This document shows positions 55,893-64,000 of a DNA stretch of 64,000 nt, one piece after another. The stretch comes from Malurus cyaneus samueli (Eukaryota > Chordata > Aves > Passeriformes > Maluridae): NCBI GenBank assembly GCA_009741485.1, contig CM019230.1, forward strand, positions 11,100,999-11,164,998, in the 5' to 3' direction. The notes under the pieces are model-generated. The model was not told the DNA's origin, ran no database searches, and saw only the letters and a program-made list of their open reading frames with translations. The translations under genes and the position numbers were made by a program. Position 1 is the stretch's first letter; every line of letters starts with the position of its first letter.

Positions 55893-55924
<32 letters not shown>

Positions 55925-57007
55925 CCCTTTCCTTAACGAGGATCTGGAAACATTTGCTAATTTCCAACTATTATAGTTCCTTCTATGAAATAATGTGAGC
56001 TCCCATTTGCATATAAGAAAACATTTTCTGTATTCACTGTGACTCTGCGCTGCCCTATTTAGATCAGGAAATTGAGCTGAAGACTCCCTGTGCATTTCAA
56101 GGCGATGCTTTTCTCCTGCAGAAGAGCTGAACATTTTTCCAGGCCCACAGTGAGCTCGGGGCATGATTTTGAGGGGCTCTAACCCTGGGCTCTGCACGAG
56201 GCTTAGTAGAGGGGCTGAGCAAAAGCCTGACTTTGCTGACTCTTCCCCAAACATTTCCCTTGGGCTTGTTTTGAAGTGCACTGTGCATTTCTCATTCCAG
56301 ATCTTTTACTTTCAATTTCGTTTTCAGTCTCAAAGCCAAAATGCAACAAAGAGCCTTCAGGTGCCAGGTGTGAATTCCTTATCATCTCAAACTGCACAAA
56401 TCAGCTGCCTCTAGGCTCCTTTGGAAGGGAACTTATTCTCCTTTCTGATCTGTGAGCATGTTCAGGTTTAGGTTTGGTTTTGTTCTGTTGTTTCTCTAAG
56501 AGGTCATTCTATAACATCCCCATCTGTGAGTCCACAGAAGATGGATCTTTAGTGCCAGGACTGACCCCTGTGCTATTCCCTGTCCAACCAAACTCTGAAT
56601 GGTTGGTTTTGGTTCTATCTCTGTTCTTCTGATGAATCCTGAACAGCCACAGGAAAAAGAAATAGAAGAAATGAAGCTTGCAAGACTCCCCTCTACTCGC
56701 TCCTTGAGAGGCTCTGATCCACATCTCTTGTCTCCCAGGTTTCCACGTTTGTTGTTGCTGCAAACATCAGATAAATCAGCTGCATAAAAATAAATCAAAG
56801 CAGCAACAGTAATTACCACTGCATTTATGATCTCAGTGCTGAGGGCAGGGCAAGGAAAGAGGAGTCAGGAAATCTCTGAAGCTGAGGGTTGTAGCAGTGG
56901 GAAAACCAGGAGCCCTGGTACCCTCTGTCACCAGGGGCTCCTTCAGCACTGCTGCACTGAACAGCTCTGAGGAGCCTGAAGCTGAAACTGTGGGAAGAGG
57001 ATTTCAT
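55617..57007. other. Unassigned DNA with a T31 run
   Basis: A pure T run lies at 55894-55924. No polyadenylation signal or gene-like sequence sits at a position that would support a processed pseudogene on the reverse strand. Otherwise nothing recognised. Confidence 0.5.
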
Positions 57008-57258
57008 TGAATCAGGGAATCCCAGAATGGGTTGGGTTGAGAGGGACCACAAAGCCCATCCCATCCCACCCCTGCCATGGCAGGGACACCTCCCACTGTC
57101 CCAGGTCACTCCCAGCCCCAATGTCCAGCCTGGCCTTGGGCACTGCCAGGGATCCAGGGGCAGCCACAGCTGCTCTGGGCACCCTGTGCCAGGGCCTGCC
57201 CACCCTCCCAGGGAACAATTCCTGCCCAATATCCCATCCATCCCTGCCCTCTGGAAGC
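57008..57258 (-). mobile_element. CR1: CR1 LINE 3' end
   Basis: Near-consensus reverse CR1 starting gaatcagggaatcccagaat, with cacccctgccatggcaggga, agccccaatgtccagcctgg and ccagggaacaattcctgccc. It shows the intact palindrome ccctgccatggcaggg that is broken at the 22.99-kb inversion. Confidence 0.94.
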
Positions 57259-57984
57259 CATTTCTGCAAAACTGTTTATTGGAAAACAATGACAATGGTC
57301 ATGCAAAAGTCTGTTAGATTGGGAAAGAAGGGAGGGAATTGCTAAGAAAAATAGGCAAAAATATTTCATTTTGCAGATCTCAATTTCAGTTTTTAATTTT
57401 TCAGTTTTTCCAGTGGAAATGTGCTTTCATTTGAAATGCTTCCCTCTCAACTTAATTTCAGATTTTAAAGCAGAAAAATCCATCAATGTTTCATTTTATG
57501 TCAGACAGCTTTATTTTTATTTCATATTCCAAAAAAAGTTTCAGATCCTTGCAAAGTAACTTTATTGTTAATTTTGTCCTGAGCTTTTTCCAGCGATAAA
57601 AAAAAATTCAGAGTTCAAAAATCCCTCTTCACTTGCCCCGTTATCTTATGAGGAGAGGAGCCCCAGGCCATGGGATAAATGAGAACAAAAAGAGGCTTTA
57701 GGTAAGGCTGCTGTTGGCAAGCAGGAACAGGGATTTCTCTGAGAAGCCCCTTTTTGATCAAACCTTTTGATACCTAAGCCTGGATCTGAGCTGTCAGAGC
57801 CATCCCCTTTCCCACTGAGGGTGTTCCATGAGCTCCCAAAGGCAGCACCACAAGGACTCTGACCTTGGCAAGGTGTTCCTGAGCCAGGAGCTGCAGGAGG
57901 GGAAATGCCAGGGGGGAAATGTCCCACCAGGCTCTGAGGGAGGGGATTCCGAGGGTGGATGGGTCCTCATGGGCTCCCTGAAAT
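57259..57984. other. Unassigned DNA
   Basis: AT-rich first half, no recognised element. Confidence 0.45.
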
Positions 57985-58190
57985 CTATCTCCCCCAAAAT
58001 CATCTTCTCCCTGAAATCCTTTCCCCCAAATCCATCTCCCCCAAATCCATCTCTCCAAAATCCATCCCCCCAAAATCCATCTTCCTTGAAATCCTTCTCC
58101 CCAAAATCCATCTTCCTGAAATCCATCTCTCCAAAATCCATCACCCCAAATCCATCTCCCTGAAGCCCATTCCCCCAAAATCCATCTCCC
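57985..58190. repeat. AATCCATCTCCCC minisatellite
   Basis: Imperfect units of about 14-18 bp (aaatccatctcccccaaa, aaatccttctcccc, gaaatccatctctcc). Long reverse frames give Asp-Gly-Phe-Trp-Gly repeats, a repeat artefact. Confidence 0.9.
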
Positions 58191-59394
58191 CTGGGATGGG
58201 GTGGTGCTGCAGACTCCCCAGAAGCCCCGGGTACTGTGCAGGACCCACAGGACACCCTGGGCAGCTCCTTGCTCTCCCCATGCCTTTCTCCTGCCCTTCA
58301 GCTTCGCTCCAATCACTTCTCCTCTCCTCGGGCCAGCCTGTTCCAGCCTTTTGTTCCTTGGCTGGATGGAAACTTCCTTCAGTTTTCCACTCGGAATTTA
58401 TTCATGGCTAGTGCCTACTTTTTGTTCTCGTGCCAAGTTTGTCTGTTAGATCTTCTCCCTCCCCAGCACTTTCCCTGCCCACATTTATTTATAGAAAGCA
58501 ATCTTTTTCCTTTTTTTTTTTTTTTAATTTTTTCCCCCACAGAACCCTTTAAGCTGTTCCTTACTGCAGCCAAGCCTGGCTTTGGGGCAGTTGTCCAGCC
58601 TTGCTCCATAGCCATATTTTAGGGCTGTTCTCCTCAGCTCTGGATGGATGTGGAGGTTCCTCAGGGCGAGCAGGAGCTGTCAGCAGCTCCTTTTTCCCGG
58701 TGAGCCTCTCGGCTGTCTGTGAGCCCTGTGTTTTTCCCGTCAGTGTAATGTGCTTAGTGACAACACCCACCACTTTCCCATGTCACACTCGGCACTCCTG
58801 TCAGCCCCATGGTGCCTGGCACAAAGAAATTGTGTTTATCCATCAAGGGAAAGCGCTGCTTTCCTGAATAACCTTTGCCTCCTCCAGGTGCCTCTGCAGG
58901 TCACAGCATCCCAGAGCTTGGGTGACTCACAGCTCTCCCACCTGGCAATTATTAGCTCAAAACAATTGTTGGAGACTTAAACAAACCTTTTTTTTCGGCT
59001 GCAGGAACCTCAGTGACATCTTGCAGATCTGCCGGAGTCACCGCTGCTCGGTGAAAATGCTGTGGCTCCAAGTGAGGAAAGTATAAATAGAGATTTTAAT
59101 AGAACTCCGTAGTACATCACTGATACTGTACAGACGAGGAGGGATAATATATTGTGATAAAATAATAACAGTTCCTGGGGAAAGTGTATTTTTGGATGAA
59201 AAGTGAGAAAAAAAAAGGTGTTTTGAGAATTGAAAAATGTTTTGAGTTTTCAAAACATGAAACCCAACAGGAGGATGTTTCAAAAGGGATTTAGTTGTTC
59301 CAGGGAAATGTTTGTTCCCTTTGAAAAGATTCTTTCACTTCCAACACTGGGTCTGGACAGCCCTGTCCAGCTGGTTGTGGCTGAAATGGGGAAG
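58191..59394. other. Unassigned DNA, 1.2 kb
   Basis: No transposon recognised. The 58740-59180 part is non-repetitive with a moderate AT level and includes tataaatagagattttaat at about 59083, but no linked start or exon was found. Confidence 0.4.
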
Positions 59395-60195
59395 GGAGTG
59401 GTGAGCACTGGGATGGGAATGGTGAGCACTGGGATGGGATAGAAATGGAATGGGAATGAGCACTGGGATGGGAATGGTGAGCACTGGGGTGGGAAATGAG
59501 CAACGTGGGGGGATGGGAATTGTGAGCACTGGCGGTGGGAATGAGCACTGTGATGGGAATTGTGAGCACTGGGATGGTAATGGTGAGCACTGGGATGGAA
59601 TGGTGAGCACTGGGATGGGAATGAGCACTGTGATGGGAATTGTGAGCACTGGGATGGGAATTTTGAGCACTGGGATGGGAATAGTGAGCACTGGGGTGGG
59701 AATGAGCACTGTGATGGGAATGGTGAGCACTGGGGTGGGAATGGTGAGCACTGGGATGGGAATTTTGAGCACTGGGATGGGAATTGAGCACTGGGATGGG
59801 AATGGTGAGCACTGGGATGGGAATGAGCACTGGGATGGGAATGGTGAGCACTGGGGTGGGAATGAGCACTGTGATGGGAATTGGTGAGCACTGGGTGGGA
59901 ATGGTGAGCACTGGGAGGAAGTGAGCACTGGGATGGGAATTGTGAGCACTGGGATGGGAATGTGAGCACTGGGATGGGAATGGTGAGCACTGGGATGGGA
60001 ATGGTGAGCACTGGGATGGGAATGGTGAGCACTGGGATGGAAATGGTGAGCACTGGGATGGGAATTGTGAGCACTGGGATGGGAATGGGAGCACTGGGAT
60101 GGAATGGTGAGCACTGGGATGGGAATGGTGAGCACTGGGATGGGAATTTTGAGCACTGGGATGGGACTGGTGAGCACTGGGATGGGAATGGCTGC
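59395..60195. repeat. 21-bp minisatellite (GGTGAGCACTGGGATGGGAAT), ~38 units
   Basis: A long regular array with variants at three positions: ggtgag/ttgtgag/ttttgag, gggatggg/ggggtggg and loss of ggt giving an 18-bp unit. Unit lengths of 21 and 18 are multiples of three, so frames up to ~300 codons stay open on the reverse strand (His-Ser-His-Pro-Ser-Ala repeats); these are not genes. Its right end runs into a segment duplicated at 61.8 kb. Confidence 0.95.
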
Positions 60196-60437
60196 ACAGT
60201 TCTGTGGTGAATGACCTCATCCTGTCACATTTATGGTGTTGCTTCTGTAGCTCTTTATTTTGGGTTTTTTTTCCGACTGAAATGAATTTTTCAATGTCTT
60301 TTCCTTTGCTTTTTGTTTACTAAAGAAGCCTTTCAAGCATAGAAACAAACAGTTTTGACAGATGTTTTTTTTTGCAAGCTTTTATTAATTTCATTTTAGT
60401 CTGACACCAGTAAATGCTTTTACTGCCCCAAACCAGG
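60160..60437. repeat. Source-like copy of a ~280-bp duplicated segment
   Basis: From the last minisatellite units through gaatgacctcatcctgtca, aacaaacagttttgacagat and ttttattaatttcattttag to ccccaaaccagg. The same sequence, diverged by about a tenth, occurs at 61803-62082. The match ends at ccagg, after which this copy continues aaagattggaggg. Confidence 0.92.
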
Positions 60438-61555
60438 AAAGATTGGAGGGAGAAAAAGATGTGAGGGAAATCCCCACAGCAGAGGGATTGGAACAAAATG
60501 ATCTTAATGATCTTTAAGATCCATTCTGACTCAAACCTGAGCTTTCCAAAGGAAGCTCGGGGAGGGGAGCTGGGCTGGGCCCAAGCCCAGAAGTGTTCCT
60601 ATTCCGATCTGGCTGTGGGAATATTCCCATTTTTGTGCTACAACTGCATCACCTGGGTCACCCAACCTGAGCTCCACCTCTGGAGCAGTCCTGGCTCTTG
60701 TGCTTTCACCTTGGAACTCCTGAGATATGGCTTATCTTCTCTTGCAGCTGAAAAGCTCAAGGGACTTTCAACTTTCGGGTTTCTTTCCCAGAAATGCAGA
60801 TCTGAGGAGAGTTTGGGAAGCTCTGAGAGCCAAACTGACCTTGAAAACCTTGGAAATGGAAGCGCCATGGCCAGGGAGGGAGGTGAGGGAGAGTTCAGTG
60901 TCTCCCCTAAATTCACTCAAGATTCCAAGGATGGGCTGAGAGCCCTCCCAGCTCTCTCCTCCCCATGGTTCCAGACTGGCCAGGCTTGTGTTCCCAGAAT
61001 GTGAATGTGGGATGTGCACCCAGAGCACAATGAGGGCAGGTGCTCACTCCGAGGCCCTGGAATGTCTCCTGGCTCTAAACCTGTGCAGGCAGTGGAGCTT
61101 TTTCCATGGCTCCAGGTTGGCCAGCAGTGCAGGATTCAAAGCAGCACCCAGATCATCAGCCCTGATCGCTGCTTACCTGGAAATGGCAGCTTTTGTCAAA
61201 TGTAGCATCCTGCTTCAGCCAGAGGAACCCTGGGAGATGTTAGCACAGAGATTTTAATACTCAACTAATTAGAAAAAAACCCATCTCTCCCATTCCTGGG
61301 GGATTTGATTCTTTTTTTAATGAAGACTGGAGGTATCACAGCATTTTCAGATGATGTAATTAACCTGACCTATTTGGTGGCTCCATATTAATGTTTCTTT
61401 GTGATGGATTTACAACAAAGCCTCGTTATTAAAGACTTGAGAACAGGATTTGTTATTATCTCATTTCTCCCCATCCATTATTTCCCTCTTCTCAGCTGGA
61501 AGGGAGTCAGGCCCCTGGGGCGCTTTCCCTGTGGCTGCCAGGGATCTGTGCCTGC
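60438..61555. other. Unassigned DNA with one candidate exon
   Basis: No repeat recognised. All three forward frames are open for long parts of 60.5-61.0 kb, which weakens any coding inference. Confidence 0.4.
60748..60882 (+). other. Candidate 135-nt internal exon (weak)
   Basis: Acceptor gcttatcttctcttgcag and strong donor GAG|gtgagg enclose 135 nt, a symmetric phase 1-1 exon in the frame read from 60498. In that frame it encodes a Ser/Glu-rich peptide including SEESLGSSESQTDLENLG, a composition typical of disordered linker regions. I recognise no family. The other two forward frames are also open, so this may be chance. Confidence 0.18.
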
Positions 61556-61802
61556 TCACAGAATCACAGAATCACAGAATCACAGAATCACAGAATCTCA
61601 GAATCACAGAATCACAGAATCTCAGAATCACAGAATCTCAGAATCACAGAATCACAGAATCACAGAATCACCAGGGTTGGAAGAGACCTTCATGATCCAG
61701 TTCAATCCATGCCCCGACATCTCAACTAAACCATGGCACCAAATGCCGTATCCAATCTTTTTAAAACATGTCCACGAATGGTGACTCCAGCACCTTCCTG
61801 GG
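61556..61802 (-). mobile_element. CR1: CR1 LINE 3' end with expanded 8-bp tail (left half of split element)
   Basis: Begins with about 14 units of agaatcac or agaatctc (61556-61671), the reverse of the CR1 terminal repeat, an unusually long tail. Then ccagggttggaagagacctt, ccatgccccgacatctc and gtgactccagcaccttcctg. It stops at cctggg and resumes at 62083. Confidence 0.92.
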
Positions 61803-62082
61803 AATGGTGAGCACTGGGATGGGATGGGAATGGCTGCATAGTTCTGTAGTGAATGACCTCATCCTGTCAGATTTACGGTGTTGCTTCTGTACCTGTTTGT
61901 TGTGGGGTTCCCCCCCCTTCCCCACTGGAATTAATCTCAGCCTCTTCCTTTGTTTTTTGCTTACTAAACAAGCCTTTCAAGCACAGAAACAAACAGTTTT
62001 GACAGATGATTTTTTTGCAAGCTTTTATTAATTTCATTTTAGTCTGACACCAAAAAAGTGCTTTTACTGCCCCAAACCAGGG
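61803..62082. repeat. ~280-bp segment inserted into a CR1
   Basis: Copy of 60160-60437. It starts within 1.5 minisatellite units (aatggtgagcactggg), then gaatgacctcatcctgtcag, and ends ccccaaaccagg. The CR1 sequence on either side is continuous if this piece is removed, apart from one extra base and a shared ggg. No terminal inverted repeats or clear target-site duplication are seen. Confidence 0.88.
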
Positions 62083-62340
62083 ACAACCATTCCAGTGCTT
62101 TATCACTCTTTCCATAAAAAACTTTTTCCTAATATCCATCCTACATTTCCCTTGGTGCAGCGCAAGGCTGTGTCTTCTTGTTCTGGCTAACTGGAGAAAG
62201 AGACTGACCCCACCTGACCACAGGCAGTTGTGGAAAGCGATAAGGTCACCCCTGAGTTTCCTTTTCTCCGGGTTCTGGAGGAGGCTGCTGGGTCTGAGCC
62301 CTGTGTTTGGCAGTTTCCTGCCCTGCAGAGTGGGTGCAGA
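62083..62340 (-). mobile_element. CR1: CR1 LINE, right half of split element
   Basis: Resumes caaccattccagtgcttta, tttttcctaatatccatcct, tggtgcagcgcaaggctgtg, gcagttgtggaaagcgataa and ggtcacccctgagtttcctt, the CR1 order that should follow cctggg at 61802. Confidence 0.9.
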
Positions 62341-62661
62341 GCTCCCTGCACTCCAGAGTCTCATCTGGGGCGAGCATGGGGCCGGCAGTTCTGCAGCTGC
62401 CATGGATTGTTATTCATGGGCACCTTCCTTCTGGCAGCTGCAGTCCCAGCCCCACAGCTCCCACTGCCTGCAGCGGTTCTTGTGTCCCCAGAGGGTTCTG
62501 GCACTGCCCAGGCTCCCCAGGAAATGGTCCGGCCCGAGCTGCCAGAGCTCCAGGAGCGTTTGGGCAGCGCTGCCAGGGATGGACAGGGGGGATTGTGGGG
62601 GTCTGCACAGGGCTGGGGTGGCACTGGGTGATCCTGGGGTGCCTCCAGCTCAGGAGATTCT
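62341..62661. other. Unassigned DNA
   Basis: Nothing recognised. Confidence 0.45.
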
Positions 62662-62822
62662 ATAGAATCCCAGAATCCCAGAGTTATTCAGGTTGGAAAA
62701 GCTCTCCCAAATCACCTAGTCCATCCTGTGTCCATCCCCACCTTGTCCCCAGCCCAGAGCACTCAGTGCCACCTCAGCCCTTCCTGGGACACCTCCAGGG
62801 ATGGGCACTCCAAACCTCCCTG
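62662..62822 (-). mobile_element. CR1: CR1 LINE 3' end
   Basis: Starts tagaatcccagaatcccaga, then ttcaggttggaaaagctctc, agcactcagtgccacctcag, ttcctgggacacctccaggg and ccaaacctccctgg. Confidence 0.88.
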
Positions 62823-63244
62823 GTTTTGAAACCTCCCTGCTGGGGAGACACGTGTGGCCTTGGAAATAATGAAATGAAGGATCTAATTAATCCAGAAATG
62901 CCTGTGTCACCATCGTGCCACCTCTGTCCCATCCCTGCTCTGGCTCCCACCAACCCCTGTTGCCGTGCTTGGAAAGCCAGGATAGAATCTGAAATCTTAA
63001 AGGTGGGAACATGTGACATAAAACCAGTGACAGAATGGTTTGTAGGGTACAGAGAAGGCAATCACATCCATCTTAACCCTCAAAATCCAGTGGGTACCTG
63101 GAGCAGGTGCCAGGTGATCCGGACATGGCACAGGAGGCTCCTGCCATGGCACCAACTGTGAGCACGACAGAGATGGTGCTGGGGGTGACAGTTCCTGTCC
63201 TCCAGCCTCAGCTCTGACAGCTCCTCACAGAAATCTGTATTTAT
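62823..63244. other. Unassigned DNA
   Basis: Nothing recognised. Confidence 0.45.
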
Positions 63245-63620
63245 TGCGACTCCAGTGAGACACAGGAAACGGGAAAGGAGCCCCAGGCAGGAGCTGGAGC
63301 GTTTGCTTTGCTCTCCCTGCGCTGCCCTGCAGGCTGGACGGTGGCAGAGATGAGATAGAGGAGAGATGGATTGGCTGCTGAGCTCACTCCTTCTCTGCCA
63401 TTAATCAGCCTCTCTCCGCAGATCATTTGTATAAAGTATAACTTAAAGCAAAACAAAGCCTGTGGAGTGATTCCTGCCCTTATGAATTTTTAATCCAAGC
63501 AGGACAGCAGATAAAGGCTCTGCAAACGTGGCTGCTGCGCCTTCCAGCAGCGGCCGATTAATTACGGGATCGGCGATTCGGGAGCGGCGATTCGGGGCCT
63601 CCTCATCTCTCCAATCAATC
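63245..63620. promoter_or_regulatory. Candidate conserved non-coding (enhancer-like) island
   Basis: Non-repetitive, with CpG and AT words side by side: ctctgccattaatcagcctc, cagcggccgattaattacgg, two copies of gcgattcggg a few bases apart, and tgaatttttaatccaagcag. The texture matches the 3.0-3.56 kb candidate. This rests on composition and motif words only. Confidence 0.33.
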
Positions 63621-64000
63621 TCCTGTGTCCAGTGACACAAAGAGCTGCCACTGCACAGGCAGAGCACAGGGGACAGCTCTGCCCTCCATGTGGGAATGGC
63701 TTGGTCTGGCTGAGGGACTCTGCAGCCAGGCTCCCAGAGCAATTCCTGCTGGTTCAGCTGGAGCTGTGCGTGGCATTCTCAGCCCTGCTCAGCATCTCTC
63801 CTCCCAATGCTCAGAACTGTGGAGGGCTGGCTAGCTGAGAGGGGTCACATGGACATGTTGCACTTGGTGAGATGGAGAACACAAGTTGGCACTCAGTAAT
63901 AATTGCTGAGATTGTGTGAAAAATTCTTCTGACAGCAATAAGAAAAGCAATGCAAAGACATCATGTTTAAGGTCCCGCCCCCCGGCTGGAAACTCCTACA
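63621..64000. other. Unassigned DNA to window end
   Basis: No recognised element. The window ends in gtcccgccccccggctgg, which could be the edge of another GC-rich element outside the window. Confidence 0.45.

Noticed and set aside
55894..55924. T31 run as the tail of a processed pseudogene on the reverse strand
   Set aside because: No AATAAA-type signal at a fitting distance, no gene-like sequence upstream on that strand, and no target-site duplication seen.
59280..60220. Reverse frames of 280-309 codons with His-Ser-His-Pro-Ser-Ala repeats
   Set aside because: They are frames through the 21-bp minisatellite, whose unit length keeps them open.
1..64000. tRNA, rRNA, snRNA or miRNA genes
   Set aside because: I saw no cloverleaf boxes A/B, no rRNA core words and no convincing hairpin precursors by eye; a covariance-model search would be needed to exclude small RNAs fully.

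Overview
The window looks like nuclear DNA of a bird, most likely a passerine, from a GC-rich, gene-poor and repeat-dense (microchromosome-like or subtelomere-like) region. The main evidence is more than 25 fragments of CR1, the dominant avian LINE. Their 3' halves are recognisable by a shared block (ggcacagggtgcccagagca ... gtgtccctgccatggcaggg) and by tails built on an 8-bp attctgtg unit. I recognise no prokaryotic features, SINEs, LTR retroviruses, rRNA or tRNA genes, and no complete protein-coding gene. Nearly all long open frames lie in tandem repeats, CR1 or GC-rich low-complexity DNA. Two short intervals have exon-like splice signals and are given only as weak candidates.

Layout. 1-5.9 kb: mostly unassigned DNA with two minisatellites and one island (about 3.0-3.56 kb) that looks like a conserved regulatory element. 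5.9-13.7 kb: a subtelomere-like block made of a pyrimidine tract, a 25-N gap, a purine tract, a degenerate CCCTAA-type interstitial telomeric stretch, another pyrimidine tract, and two tandem copies of a ~2.8-kb unit (period ~2.94 kb) that each contain a ~31-bp minisatellite. 13.7-16.1 kb: CR1 fragments and unassigned DNA. 16.1-46.0 kb: a shuffled mosaic of segments present twice, named here A (16.1/27.0 kb), B (17.3/34.6), C (28.2/42.2), D (29.5/37.2), E (23.0 inverted/39.1), F (25.0/39.3) and G (32.0/43.5). The copies are often nearly identical but their order differs, and several joins fall inside CR1 elements or at N gaps. 46-64 kb: single-copy DNA with CR1 fragments, a (GAT)n array, several minisatellites, a CpG-rich island (52.2-53.4 kb), a large 21-bp minisatellite (59.4-60.2 kb), and a second regulatory-element candidate (63.25-63.62 kb).

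The most informative structures are these. (1) A ~2-kb inversion (22.99-24.955 kb) splits one CR1; inverting it back restores the CR1 and also recreates the E-F adjacency seen in the second copy. (2) A ~280-bp segment from 60.16-60.44 kb is inserted inside another CR1 at 61.80-62.08 kb. (3) The duplicated mosaic fits either haplotype copies falsely placed in series by the assembler or real CR1-mediated rearrangement. (4) The first macrosatellite unit differs from the second mainly by loss of T within CTG, giving CG, which makes it look artificially CpG-rich.

There is no pathway or operon to describe. The content is structural: retroposon remnants, tandem repeats, duplications, gaps and possible cis-regulatory islands. 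All similarity statements come from reading the sequence by eye; family names rest on general knowledge of avian repeats.
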